Assembly (NCBI GenBank): GCA_026770025.1
Contig: JAMXDE010000003.1
Location: 434,001-498,000 of the forward strand
DNA from: Craspedostauros australis
Taxonomy: Eukaryota > Bacillariophyta > Bacillariophyceae > Mastogloiales > Achnanthaceae
Length of the DNA: 64,000 nt
Reading direction: 5' to 3'
Shown here in pieces: positions 20,670 to 31,724 of the stretch; position 1 is the stretch's first letter; each line of letters starts with the position of its first letter. Made by a program: the position numbers and the translations under genes. The notes under the pieces were generated by a model that worked only from the letters and a program-made list of their open reading frames with translations, did no database searches and had not been told where the DNA came from.

Positions 20670-23252
20670 TCACCGGTCCTTCGATTTCTTCTTCTTCTTT
20701 TCCTTCTTGTGTTTCTTGGCCTTCTTGTCTTCCTTCTTGCTGGATTTCTTACTCTTCTTCTTGCCATCTGGTGACACGTCTGGTGGCACCATCATCATCT
20801 CGGCCTCCTGCTGTGCTGCCATGATCGCAGCTCGTGCTGCGTCGCTCAGAGTCGACGAGGACGCAGGTGCTGCCGGTGCTTCTTTCTTGTCTTGGATTTC
20901 GGCATCTTCCGATTTAGGTGCAGTTGGTACTTGCGTGGTCGGTAGTTCCTCCACGAAGAATCCGTCGTCGCTGTCGTCATCATCGTCATCAACATTGATC
21001 TGAGTCACCACCTGCGGTTCCTCATCCGAGTCGCTATCCAGAACGAGAGCAGCAGCTTTGGTTGGCGAATTGCTTGCCGGTTGTGCAATTGCTTCGAGTT
21101 CGTCTGTGTTTTGCTGTCGAGCTGAACCCGCCAGCCGATCGTCGGATGGCTGCAAATCATCGCCGTCGCCTTTGGGCTTTGGAGGTTGATGCACTTCTTC
21201 TTGATGTGGTTGCTGTTCGCTTGCAATGTCTGCATCGGCAGCGGAATCGATACGGCCAGGCTCTTCTTCGCTGGTGGTGCTGGACGCACCCTGCCCCGTT
21301 GTCTCATCATCTGGGATGTTGTCCTCTTCGCTTTGGTCAAAGTTCGCTTCTGCATTCTCGGCGGACTCGGTACGATCAGGCTCTTCATCGCTGACAGCAC
21401 TGGCTTTACCTTGTCTCTCTGCTTCGTTCGTTGCGCTGTTGTCTTGCACAACTGTTGCATCGACAGTATCAGGACCCAAAGCGCGAGAATCGACGAGCGC
21501 CTGTTTGTGCGGTGCGTCGTCCTGTGTCATAGTTACTTCTTCGGCTGATGTTGGCTGCTTTTCGGCCTGATTATCGGAACTAGTTGGCGTCTCTTCCTCT
21601 TCCACGAGATCAGTTTCATCCGTGGGCGATGAGTGAAGCTCTTCATTGTCATTGTCTTCGGCGTTGTCCGATTTCGCAGCATCGCTGACTTGCGCTTGTT
21701 GTGCAACACCATCTTCGTCATCGTCGTCGCTGTTGTATACAGGTTGCGAATCGCGTTGATCGCCGTAGAAATAATCATCGTCATCATCATCACTGCTATT
21801 GTTGTTGTTGTTGACAGTCTGTGATTTCGTTTGCGTTTTCGTTGGTGCTGATGCTTCTTCCTCCTCCTCGTCACTACTGGATGCCAGAAAGTCTTCCAAA
21901 GACATTCGGGCAGCAGATTGCGGAGGTGGCGGTGCTGTGTTTTGCAGTACAACTCTCTTGGGTTGCTGCAGTTGCTGACTTGGTTCGTTGGTGGGTTGCA
22001 CTGGATTGGCTGTGCCATCATGATGATTCGGTTGTCCATTCATGGCTGGGTTGCTGTTGGCCATGCCGGCATTTTGCTGTTGCAGACGATCTGCATCCTC
22101 CTTCTGCTTCTGCTCTCTTTGTTGGCGGATCTTTTCCTTTTGCTCCTCTGCTTCCTTGAGAAAGTCCGCGTAGGACTTGCGTTGGGGTTGATGATCGTAC
22201 ATGGTATGCAGCTGCGCATGGATGACATGCAGATGTCTGGATGCCTGGATCTCCTTATGCCGCAGGTAGGAGTGGTAGACGAACCAGTGCACATGAGCCA
22301 AACCGAAGTTACTCTTGAGACTGATAGGAATGACGTCGATGACGATTTTGTGAGGCGCCGGAATGTCGAACTGTTTCTGAAACGAGGGTGTTTGGAGGAG
22401 GTCAGCAATGTAATCCTGCACTCGCTCCACGGATGTGACAGGTTTCTGGTTGTTGGCTGCCGGATCCGTCTCACTGGAATTGTTTGGAAGCGGTGGCAGA
22501 TCCGCGAAGTTGATGCAAATGCAAAGGCAGAGTGGATTCTGCAGCAGCATCTGAACCGCATTCGATGCTTGTTGTTGCTGTTGCTGAGACGCATCGGTCC
22601 CAGTGCCGTCGTTTTTGTGAGAAACCGCAGACGATCCGCTCTGTGCGGTGTATCCTAGCTGTCTAAGGAGCAACATGATCATGTTCTGTATGTAATGCTG
22701 CGTGTGCTCCCATGGATGGTGCGGATGCAAGAGAAGGATGTTGAAATCGGCAGCAGCAGCAGAAGAAGAAGCAGCGGTGGCAGGTGTCTGCTTGCTGACA
22801 TTCGCAAAGTACGTCTCCTGCCGTTCGGACGAAATGGTCTCAATCTCGAGCTGTATTCTGTCGGGTGTTGCCATCGGAGGTTTGTAGGGAATGATTGCTG
22901 GTTTTGGTTGTTGCTGCTTCTCATCTGGCGCGTTGGGAGAACGGAACGGATTCTTTCCTTGCATCCTTGTTGCGAAAGCACGCTTTCCGGTCTTGGGTCC
23001 ACCGAGGATGGCACCATGCAATCGAACTGTCGGCCTGCCGCTGCTTCCGCCTGTACTGGTTCTGCTCCGCCTCTGCATTGGCTGTTGCTGCTGCATAGTT
23101 GTACTTGCATTCATTTGCGCATGTCCGTTGACGCTCCCTGGATGCGGTGCTCCTTGGGCATACATGCCTGACGGATTGTTGGCATGAGCGTTGGGATGCT
23201 GGTGCCCATGGTAAGCCCCACCATTGACAGGGGCAGACTCTGCTGCGCCCAT
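20670..23252 (-). CDS. RABL6-like (Parf-type) Rab-related GTPase
   Basis: 860 residues, one exon, ATG 23252. After a Gln/His-rich N-terminus there is a GTPase-like module: a degenerate P-loop GGPKTGKRAFATRMQGKNPF (about residues 84-103; RABL6 has TGK.AL..R.QGK.F), a long insertion, then residues ending in IVIDVIPISLKSNFGLAHVHWFVY, matching the end of the RABL6 domain. The C-terminal half is disordered: alternating acidic (DEDD, SDDDDDD) and Ser/Gln-rich stretches, ending in a Lys-rich tail KKKSKKSSKKEDKKAKK. Animal RABL6 has the same GTPase head and disordered tail, is nuclear/cytosolic and linked to growth control. Nucleotide binding may be weak because the serine/threonine of the P-loop is replaced by Arg. 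Confidence 0.75.
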   Translation of the reverse strand: MGAAESAPVNGGAYHGHQHPNAHANNPSGMYAQGAPHPGSVNGHAQMNASTTMQQQQPMQRRSRTSTGGSSGRPTVRLHGAILGGPKTGKRAFATRMQGKNPFRSPNAPDEKQQQPKPAIIPYKPPMATPDRIQLEIETISSERQETYFANVSKQTPATAASSSAAAADFNILLLHPHHPWEHTQHYIQNMIMLLLRQLGYTAQSGSSAVSHKNDGTGTDASQQQQQQASNAVQMLLQNPLCLCICINFADLPPLPNNSSETDPAANNQKPVTSVERVQDYIADLLQTPSFQKQFDIPAPHKIVIDVIPISLKSNFGLAHVHWFVYHSYLRHKEIQASRHLHVIHAQLHTMYDHQPQRKSYADFLKEAEEQKEKIRQQREQKQKEDADRLQQQNAGMANSNPAMNGQPNHHDGTANPVQPTNEPSQQLQQPKRVVLQNTAPPPPQSAARMSLEDFLASSSDEEEEEASAPTKTQTKSQTVNNNNNSSDDDDDDYFYGDQRDSQPVYNSDDDDEDGVAQQAQVSDAAKSDNAEDNDNEELHSSPTDETDLVEEEETPTSSDNQAEKQPTSAEEVTMTQDDAPHKQALVDSRALGPDTVDATVVQDNSATNEAERQGKASAVSDEEPDRTESAENAEANFDQSEEDNIPDDETTGQGASSTTSEEEPGRIDSAADADIASEQQPHQEEVHQPPKPKGDGDDLQPSDDRLAGSARQQNTDELEAIAQPASNSPTKAAALVLDSDSDEEPQVVTQINVDDDDDDSDDGFFVEELPTTQVPTAPKSEDAEIQDKKEAPAAPASSSTLSDAARAAIMAAQQEAEMMMVPPDVSPDGKKKSKKSSKKEDKKAKKHKKEKKKKKSKDR

Positions 23253-23816
23253 CTCTATGCTTTGGATTCTCCACGACTGCTCGACTCGACTCGAATCGAC
23301 TCCACTCTATGCTTCTCTATTCGTAATTCCACCGTATGTCCTAGTTGCCGTCCCACACTTCCTTCCCACTGATGTGGACGCCAGCTGCAGCCACCACCAA
23401 CCACGAACGCCTCTCTCTCTCTCTCTCCCTTGGATCCGGCAGCGGTCGTCGTCGACGCCAACTTTGTTCAAGAGGATGGACGATGGTTTTGTGTGGCCAA
23501 GACCACGATCCAGAACACCAGCGCGAAAAAACAAGAGAATCTCAATTCCGGATCGTGTTCCAGTCCAGCGAATCGAGTGGGAGCGCCAAATCCAACACGA
23601 TCTTCTTCCTTCCGCGCCAAGTCACAACAAGTCACGACAGGCGGAGACACGACAGGAAGAGAGAGGGAGACCAAATCTCCATCCACCTGTTCTCGTCACC
23701 ACCGAATCACAAAGCCCACAGCCACCACACAAACAGAGAACCAAACCCAGGCAACGACTGCGCACCACAAAGGACAAACCACAAACATCTCACTCAACTC
23801 TATTACACATTCTATC
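23253..23816. other. Divergent promoter region, RABL6-like / FAM136A-like
   Basis: 564 bp with no gene. A (CT)n tract lies at 23408-23426. Confidence 0.5.
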
Positions 23817-24527
23817 ATGTCCTCCCCCGCCCTGCAAGCCAAGGCCAACGGCCTCAACGCCAAGATGGAAGGCGCCGCTGGCGAAGTCCTCGATGAAATC
23901 GATCGGCATCACATTCGCAAATTGGCGCGCGCGTCCTTCGTGTGCGCTACCAAATGCTACGACAAGGCCGGCACGAAGGGACCTGCGGATGTGCTGCAGA
24001 ACTGCGTGCAGCAGTGTCAGCTGCCTTTCCAACGCGGCAACGCCCTCGTGCAGCAGGTATGTAGAGGGCCATAGTTGCAGCGTACGAGTATTGTGTTTTA
24101 GGAACGCAATGTGATGTCGTATCTGTTTGCGTTTGGGAGTAACGTTGGTGGTACCTACTCTGACGAATGGCTGCTGTCTGTGTACCGTACTCTACAATAC
24201 TGTCATGCCACTCTATACCATGCTATGAATCCCATGAACCACCACCACCACTCATCGACTCAATCACCCGATCATCAACTTTTCCTCCCATACCGACGTA
24301 CCGTACCATGCGCACTCGCACGAGGACCACAGGAAATTGGACAGTTCCAGAATCGTTTGAATCGCAACATGACGGAATGTCAGGAAAAGGCCAGAGACTT
24401 GATGACGGACCCCAACCAGACGCAGAAGGTGGAGAATGCGCTCATTGACTGCATGGCAAAGACCGTCGATCATCACATCGCATTGCTGAAGCCCATGAAG
24501 CAGCGGATCATCGCGTCGCTGAAGTAA
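23817..24527 (+). CDS. FAM136A-like mitochondrial intermembrane-space protein
   Basis: Two exons, 23817-24056 and 24333-24527 (intron 276 bp, phase 0); 144 residues. Matches FAM136A in order of motifs: two helices with Cys pairs, FVCATKCYD and CVQQC in exon 1 and TECQEKARDL and DCMAKTVDHHI in exon 2. In the family these Cys pairs form disulfides after import through Mia40. The intron holds a TACGAGTA octamer (24083-24090). Confidence 0.88.
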
Positions 24528-24710
24528 AGTGGAGAGTAATACTGATAGGGCAGATCATACGTACTTCTATGTAGTGCAACGATGGAGCGGAATCAATCAG
24601 AGTAGTGTTGCTGTTCTCAACTCGTACGCCGCAGTCGAATTGAATCGAATTGAACCGATGTGGAGTACCATGCCCAATTGAGAAGGAAAAACGCATTGGC
24701 GCATCCATGA

Positions 24711-26825
24711 TCACAACATCAAATCCCGAATCCTCGTGCGCAGCAGTTGGCTGATGCGTTCGCGTGCCGCCACATCTTGAACGACGACCCAGCCATCGCC
24801 CGTCGTGCTGCGCTTCAAAAATCGACCGCCCGTCTCCTTCTGCATCATCACGATCGTCTCGGCAATCACCGTCTTTTCATCCTTCGAGGACATGCGATAT
24901 CGATTCAGGTAGGATTCGATGGTGGCGTGCAGCAGCTGGTTGCCTGGGAAGAACTTTTGGATGCGGTTGCGTCGGAAGAGGACGTCACGGGAGCTGGGTT
25001 GCAGGATGAGCTCGGAGTATTTGGCGTCGCGTTGGGATTCGTACTCGAACTGGTCGAGCATGTATTTCCAAAAGTGATCTGTGGTGACCACCGTGTCGCT
25101 TTCTTCGTCGATGGGGGAGTATATGTTGGGGATGCCGAATTGCATCATGGCGTACTTGCATTCCACGTGTGAGCCTGCGAGTTGGGAAAACGCACAGATT
25201 AATAAAGAAGGGAAGTATGGCAAAGTATAATACAAAGCATGGTAAGACAGACAGTGGAATGAATGAGAGAGTGAGTCGATGTAGACATGTGTGCGCGAAC
25301 AGAGAACTCGCATGATTGTGGTGGAGCAGAGTTTGGCATTGGAATTGCCACAAAGCAACGATGCCTCACATCGCCATACCATTGCACTCCGCAATACAAC
25401 AGAACATCATCGAGCACAACACGAGTACCGTACTCGTACAATGCAGTGGAACGCAACATTGCGCAAAGGTCCAACTCACCAAAATGACTACGAAATCGAA
25501 TTCGAGTTTGATACGCGAGGAGCATCTGCAGGAGGCTGACGAGCATTTTGATGTTGGGATCATCGTAGCACATGTGGAAAGCACCGTATCGCACCGGGAC
25601 AGCATTCAGGAGCTGTGAGGATTGGCGGACGTTGTCAGTGCTGGACGCCTTTGGATCGAGACCGACGTTGTAGGCGATGCCCACCAATCCGTTCGTCTGG
25701 ACGCTCTCGTGCCGTTCGAGGAAGTTTGTCAGGATGTAAAATCCTGCCTTGATCTGTAAGGATGTGAAATGGAGTAGGGTGGAGCATGGTGGAGTTGAAT
25801 TGAATGGAATTGCATGATCAAGGAGAGGAATTGCAGTACGAGTATGGGTTGTGGATTTTGAGAAAGGCACGCACCCATTGGATGACGTACCCGGACAGAG
25901 TGAGTGGTGAGGCGCACGAAAATGAAAAATCGAGTTGCAACGCATCACATCATTTCGGTATGTTGTACATATTCCTGCCTGGGATGACCATCTGTTTGTG
26001 GCAACGGCATAACACCAGACGTCACTTCGAACAGCCCAACCACAGCAATGCCGCAAGGACTCAACGACGCAATGACACACTCACATTCGTCCTCCACTCG
26101 GCCACACGCTCATGCGCGATGGAGGACACCCAAATGCCAACGTATCGACCCACGGTATCACGAAAGTTGGGAAACAACTGAAATGCCCCCAACCGCACGG
26201 CCTCCTGCGTCTCCGCATCCAGATCGAGAAACCCGATGGGCTTGACCAACTTATCGAGACCGAACAGCTCCATCTTGAGCTGGAAAAAGGCCAGCACACG
26301 CTGCAAGGCCTGCGCGACGTTGTAGTGATCGGCCCGCAAGAAGAGGAGGAGGAATTTGCGATCGTGCACGTATTCGGGCGACAGGAAATGCGCCATCTCG
26401 TAGCTGCGCGTGATGGAATCCTTGCTGGAACGACGGATGGTCTTGGCCAAAGTCGCGATGAGCTGTTCCACGCACTCGCTCATGGCGGGTTCGTTGCCTT
26501 CGATGCCATTCTCGTGCGGCAAGATGCCGTGGATCTCCTCGTGCAAGGTGTTGCGCTCCTGCAAGGACATGCTGTTGAGCTCCTTCGTCAGCAGCATCTC
26601 GCCTTCGGTGGGGTTCTTGGCTCTTTTACCACCCTGGTCTTCCTGCTTGTGACGCTGCGGCGATACGTGCGGCGTCACCATCGCAACCCTCGCATTCGGT
26701 GGTGGAGTTTCCGGTGCCCGCGACGGCAGCATGCAGGGGATTCCGCAGAACGACCTCGAGCCATCGTCGTCGCTGATGGCTGTGAAGCCCGTGTCAAAGT
26801 GGGTGTTATCGAATCTGCGCTTCAT
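24711..26825 (-). CDS. CRAL-TRIO lipid-binding protein with C-terminal DUF6824
   Basis: Three exons: 26085-26825, 25480-25753 and 24711-25174 (introns 331 and 305 bp, phases 0 and 1); 492 residues. The centre resembles diatom CRAL-TRIO (Sec14-like) proteins: KFLLLFLRADHYNVAQALQR, then GIAYNVG and a hydrophobic bundle, which would bind a phospholipid or similar. The C-terminal ~110 residues match DUF6824: DVLFRRNRIQKFFPGN, EKTVIAETIV, GGRFLKR, AREKIS-like. Both introns carry the octamer TACTCGTA (25431, 25837). A second DUF6824 protein lies at 31725-32657. The combination suggests a lipid-sensing or membrane-linked regulator, but no function is established for DUF6824. Confidence 0.8.
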
Positions 26826-26963
26826 CGTGGTTGCTGTTCTGCTTGTTGCTCTGATTGTTTTGTTCTGACTGTTTTGTATAATAGAATAGAACTTTTGAGT
26901 GAGCACCCGTGCTGATGTGTTAGGAGGCAAGTGTAGGACCTACAATGGCGCGAGTATGATGAT

Positions 26964-27950
26964 CTACACACGAGTGTTGGGGTTGAATGAAGAATGGGTC
27001 GGCTGGTGGAATCGATCCAGACGCTCTCGTGCAATGTTGTGGGACGTGATGTGATGCGATGCGCGGGTATGTGGCTCGTATGGCATATGGTACGATATGA
27101 CAGAATAGATCGTAATGCTCGAGTTTTGTGTGGTTGTCTGGCAGAGCGATGTGCTCGTGCTCGTGTTCGATGGAATCGGCGGATTCTTTGCGCCTCTCTC
27201 CTCTGATGTGTTGGACTCTTCCTGTCTGGGTGTTTGTGTTGACGCGAAGGCAGACTTGTGTTTGCTAATGATACCGTCTTCGACAATGATGCTGTCTGCT
27301 TGTCTTCTCCACTTCTGTATCATCCACGACCACACGTTTCGTGTGATGTTCTCCTGAGCGATCTTTCGCACGACAGCCGCGCCGAAATCTCTGATGTCGC
27401 AGCCGCACTCGAACTCCTGATCAGCACGGCGTAGATGGCCCACAGTGCACGAACACAAGATGGAGAAACCGATCCTGTGACCAAAACGGAACTGAGCAAT
27501 CAGAGATGGGGAGTCTTGTCGGTGCGGGTGCGGGTGCGTAGTGAGTATTGCGCGGCGGACCTTGTGTGGATGATGCGATGCAACGAGTCTGCTCCACTCT
27601 GCTCTACTATTATTATCGTGTGATTTGTTAGACGAGATGATTTTATTCCAGAGACAGTGCAACACCTTGGAGGCAACGCTCACGATGACGGTGGCGATGG
27701 CGATGACACCGCGCCCAGTGATGGTCTTGTTGCTCTCACCCTCGCTCTCACCCTCTTTCGCTTGCTTGCTTCTCCTCTCCCTCTTCGGTGTGTTGGCGCC
27801 AATCTGCGACATGGCAGTCCTGCGTCCAACCACCCCACGCAATTCTGTCCAACAAGTCACTCGGGAGTTGAGCGAGACATGAAATGCCTCCAAAACATCC
27901 AACGCGGGCCAAGCAAGCAGCGTTTGTCTCCTCCGCTTCGACTTCGCCAT
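26964..27950 (-). CDS. Hypothetical protein, one predicted membrane helix
   Basis: Open for 328 codons from ATG 27950; a second ATG (27812) begins MSQIGANTPK. A hydrophobic helix GVIAIATVIVSVASKVLHCLW follows about 35 residues later, then basic stretches and a region (ECGCDIRDFGAAVVRKIAQEN) that looks more protein-like than the low-complexity end. I recognise no family. Real introns may remove part of the middle. It lies just upstream of the CRAL-TRIO gene on the same strand. Confidence 0.35.
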   Translation of the reverse strand: MAKSKRRRQTLLAWPALDVLEAFHVSLNSRVTCWTELRGVVGRRTAMSQIGANTPKRERRSKQAKEGESEGESNKTITGRGVIAIATVIVSVASKVLHCLWNKIISSNKSHDNNSRAEWSRLVASHHPHKVRRAILTTHPHPHRQDSPSLIAQFRFGHRIGFSILCSCTVGHLRRADQEFECGCDIRDFGAAVVRKIAQENITRNVWSWMIQKWRRQADSIIVEDGIISKHKSAFASTQTPRQEESNTSEERGAKNPPIPSNTSTSTSLCQTTTQNSSITIYSVISYHMPYEPHTRASHHITSHNIARERLDRFHQPTHSSFNPNTRV

Positions 27951-28627
27951 GTTTCCTCAGACATCGATGCGACACGATCAGTTCGCCTGACCAGCCTTTT
28001 TCGCCTACTCGTACGAAGGACGAACGATCGCACAATCGACCCGATGGACTGAAGCAATCCGACGAGAGGAACCAAGAGGCGTTCTTATCTCCATGTGAAT
28101 CTTGCTTGCATCTTGGCTGGTGACTGAATTCATCGAATCTTCTCGGTTCGTCGTACAAAACCTACGCACCTGTACGAGGTTTCGCTCACTTCGTGCGAAT
28201 CAAAGACCCCGAATCGTTGGGCAAGAGCGCGCACGTTCGTGTGCGCCCAAGACGCATTGGCTAACGACAACATCATCATCGACATCATGCCCACATGATG
28301 CATGGGTTCGTTGTGATGGATGTTTGGAATCAAGAAGAGGCGAGCGGCACAGGAATACAGCAGAAGTATTAACAGAGCAGAGCGGAGTGAAGAGCGGAGA
28401 TCGCACAGAGCCGTACTCTGCCTCGGACTCCGTCAGCTTCAGCAACGCTTTCCAATCGACAGAGAACACCGAATCAACAAGGGCGACGGAGATCCTCACT
28501 TGCAAATCCGAGTGAACCAGACACAACAATCGAATCGGCAACATCATCAAAGCAACCGGAATTACCCTCGACGAGCACTCTATCCAGATTCCTCCTTCAC
28601 CACCACCACTGCAACGAGAACGGCAAC
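27951..28627. other. Divergent intergenic region
   Basis: No gene recognised. Contains TACTCGTA at 28006-28013. The last ~100 bp before the next ATG are CACCACCACTGCAACGAG-type leader sequence. Confidence 0.5.
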
Positions 28628-30826
28628 ATGCTTCGTCTGATGAAAGATAAAGCCAACGAGGAGCAGCAACAGCTCCATCGCAACGCGCATCACACCACAC
28701 CCCAGAAGAAGTTCTCGCTCCAATCCGCCCCATCGCAATCGCAGCATCCGATTTCTGCCATGGCGCCCAAGATCGTTTCCCACGTGCCGATCTCCGTCGG
28801 CACCAGAACCTCCTCCTCTGAGCAGAGCGCATCCGACAGCACCATCTCCTCGACAAGCAACAGTGCTGGCACGGACATCCATCGGACGAACATAACGACG
28901 ACTCCATCTCCTCTGCATGCATCAACACCAGCTTCGGCGACGAGCACAGCGTCCACCACAACTTTCACAACAGCGACAACTGCGACAAAAGTTTCACGAT
29001 CGAAATTCTCTGGAGATTCCTTCGTTGAATCTTCGCTCACCCCTCCACGCACGTCTCTCGATCACGGAGTCGAATCTCAAAAAATCATCAGCAACAGTAA
29101 AAGCAACAGCAACAGTCCTTCCTCCGTAGCCGCCACCGGCAACAAACGCAAGGCGCACAGGGTATCAATCGACGAGCAACAGCAGCAACAGCCCAATGCG
29201 GAAACTATTGCAACTGTTGCAACGCCGGTTCCACCATCACCACCGTTGCAAGCGTTCGCCCAGCCAATCAACAAGCGACTCAAGCGATCAATACATCTTC
29301 CAACCAGCCACCACACCATCAATGTCATCGCCGCAACCACCAATGGCTCGCTGCAGCAGCTGCACCAGCAGCAACGCCACGCATCGCCCACTGCTGCTCC
29401 AATCACGTTGCTGCGTCAACCGGAGGATGATCACTATCTCAACGACCTTCACATCTTCGTGCGTCGAAACATCGAGGTCTTCGCAGCAACCACGGCGGAG
29501 CTGTCCCAGCCAGCGCCAGGGAGGAAACATCCCATCCGCATGCACCAGGTCGGTCTGCGATGCATCCACTGCCGAGACCTGCCGCACAAGAACCGCGTCA
29601 AGCGGGCCGTCTGCTACCCAACCTCCGTCAGCCGCGTCTACCATTCTGTCTCGGATATGAAGTTCGATCACTTCATGCACTGCCCCAAGCTGCCCCACGA
29701 TCTGCGCCAGCGCTTCCAAGACCTCAAGAATGACAGGAGGCGGTGCAACCGCAGGACCAAGGCCGCCGCATCTTCCAGCGGCAACGCGACGGCGTCCACC
29801 GCGCAGTACTACTATGACTCTGCCATTCGCATGGGCATGGTGAATGGTCGTCATGGAATCTTCTTTGACAACGCCACCAAGACCAACAACAGCAGCAGCA
29901 GCAACAAGAACAGCAAACCAGCCAGTGCTCCACTGGCGCAAACCCAAAACACTCAAGCTACACCACCAACATCTCAACCACATCAGGTGTCGCCGTACCA
30001 TTCCAAGGCAGCTTCCTTGCTCACCTCGCTTTCCGTGCTGCAGTGCCATCCGTCAATGGCGCCAATGATGCCCGCAACATCAGTAGGGTCGACCACGGCT
30101 CTAACCACTGCAACGTCAGCAGCCACGGCAATAGCAGCGGCTCCATCTCCGCCTTCTTCCATCATGTACAGCCTACTGGCGCATGGTGCCAGTACACCTC
30201 CTCTGCCAGGGGTTTCGGCACCATGCACAAAGGCGCCAACGCAAAGCATCAAGACGGGGATTCCATTGGCAAGCTCCGACGATCCGGCCGCCTTGAATCC
30301 TCTCCACTGCTTCGTCCGACGCAATATCGAAGTCTTCGAGGCCAACGCCGAGCACATCGCCGCACCGGCACCAGGCCGCAAGGCCAAGGTCACGCTGGGT
30401 CAGGTCGGCATCCGCTGCACCCACTGCGCGCAGCTGCAACCACGGCAACGCGTCAAACGCGCCGTGTGCTACCCCCCGTCCGTCGCTGGCATCTACCACT
30501 CCGTCTCCAACATGAAGTTCGACCACTTCGCCAACTGCAAGGGCCTTCCCGCCAAGGAGCGCGACGAGTTCCTGCAGCTCAAGAAGTCCTGCTCGCGCCA
30601 TCGTTCGACCAGCCGTCTTCCCACCTCGACCACGGCGCAGTACTACCAGGAGTCGGCCATGCGCATGGGGCTCGTCGACACAAGCGAGGGCATTCGATAC
30701 GTGTCCAAAGTTCAGACGCAGCAGTCCACGGAGATCGCTGCCCTGTTGCCGCCGTTGCGTGCCAGGACGCAGATCTCCTCTGGCATCTCGGCCCTGATGA
30801 TGGCGGCCGCCCAGACCATCGTCTGA
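28628..30826 (+). CDS. Twin-domain diatom protein with Cys motifs
   Basis: 732 residues, one exon. Two copies of one ~140-residue domain, at about residues 265-405 and 550-690: LH.FVRRNIEVF, APGRK, QVG(L/I)RC(I/T)HC, RVKRAVCYP, YHSVS(D/N)MKFDHF..C, then an AQYY.(D/E)SA.RMG(M/L)V tail. The invariant C..HC...C...H...C pattern suggests metal binding, untested. The domains are separated and preceded by Ser/Thr/Ala/Gln-rich disordered stretches. I know this domain from diatoms without a function; nuclear or DNA-related use is only a guess based on basic patches. A CA-rich leader precedes the ATG. Confidence 0.85.
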   Translation: MLRLMKDKANEEQQQLHRNAHHTTPQKKFSLQSAPSQSQHPISAMAPKIVSHVPISVGTRTSSSEQSASDSTISSTSNSAGTDIHRTNITTTPSPLHASTPASATSTASTTTFTTATTATKVSRSKFSGDSFVESSLTPPRTSLDHGVESQKIISNSKSNSNSPSSVAATGNKRKAHRVSIDEQQQQQPNAETIATVATPVPPSPPLQAFAQPINKRLKRSIHLPTSHHTINVIAATTNGSLQQLHQQQRHASPTAAPITLLRQPEDDHYLNDLHIFVRRNIEVFAATTAELSQPAPGRKHPIRMHQVGLRCIHCRDLPHKNRVKRAVCYPTSVSRVYHSVSDMKFDHFMHCPKLPHDLRQRFQDLKNDRRRCNRRTKAAASSSGNATASTAQYYYDSAIRMGMVNGRHGIFFDNATKTNNSSSSNKNSKPASAPLAQTQNTQATPPTSQPHQVSPYHSKAASLLTSLSVLQCHPSMAPMMPATSVGSTTALTTATSAATAIAAAPSPPSSIMYSLLAHGASTPPLPGVSAPCTKAPTQSIKTGIPLASSDDPAALNPLHCFVRRNIEVFEANAEHIAAPAPGRKAKVTLGQVGIRCTHCAQLQPRQRVKRAVCYPPSVAGIYHSVSNMKFDHFANCKGLPAKERDEFLQLKKSCSRHRSTSRLPTSTTAQYYQESAMRMGLVDTSEGIRYVSKVQTQQSTEIAALLPPLRARTQISSGISALMMAAAQTIV

Positions 30827-31724
30827 GCATACTCTCTCTGGAGAGCAGTGCCAAGGTATCCTACATTAGAGTTGGAACTCAATTTTGAACAATACCAATA
30901 AATATACATCAGCAACAATTACAACATTATGAGTAACCTCGCATTTAGAAGACATCTTGATTTCTATCAGCATAGTTGGAGGACTGCACTCTTTCCTCTT
31001 TGGACCATACTCTATGGATGCGGACGGAGCACATGGATTTGCATCTAATGTTGCAGTTCTGGGTGTGCGTATCCGAACTGTTCTTCACTCTTCGTTGTTC
31101 TTGCTTCGTGTGCGTAGCCTTTCGGACGTGAACAAGTTGTTAGAAGCCGCGGTAAATGTGTTCAAAGGGTAATTTAACTGCGTTTTCTGTTTTGTCCATC
31201 ACTGGTTACGTCTGCCCATCTTTCAGTATCGATTTTGGCAAGCGAAGCATCTTCCACGTACCTATCTGCACAGCTCCACCTTCACGGACAGCCTCGTGCA
31301 TTGGCGTGTCTGCTCCAGACCCAATCGCTCTTGCTACACCTGCTGGTTGACAGATCCACGGAAGAGTCGCAATGAGGGATGCTCCGCGATTATCTGTGCT
31401 CTTGTCGACAAACGTGGAATCCAACAGGATGGCAACTGCCAACTAACTCATTCATCTCCTCGCAGATGTAGCGGAACGTGTGCAATTGGTGCTGCTCTGG
31501 GAATCAGTATTGAAGTATTGTGATGTGTTGAAAATGGAATATTTACATCTGTTGCTACGGTGCTTTAGCTGGGTTCTATTCAACAGGTTCATGGAAGTGC
31601 ATTCATAATCGTGCATGATATTGGTGGTGTATTGGTACATTGGGACTTTGCATCTGCGGAGGATTGCGGAAAACTGTTGCGCGCATGTGCTTGTCGCATG
31701 GTTTCATGCTTGGTCGCTGGTGTT
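30827..31724. other. Convergent intergenic region; possible ankyrin-like relic
   Basis: No intact gene. ACTCTCTCTGGAGAG lies right after the stop of the preceding gene (30831-30845). On the minus strand around 31206-31330 the sequence GADTPMHEAVREGG...KML looks like a decayed ankyrin repeat, without flanking frame support. Confidence 0.4.

Noticed and set aside
31206..31442. Ankyrin-like minus-strand fragment.
   Set aside because: Only one short match without flanking repeats; noted in the intergenic entry but not called as a gene.
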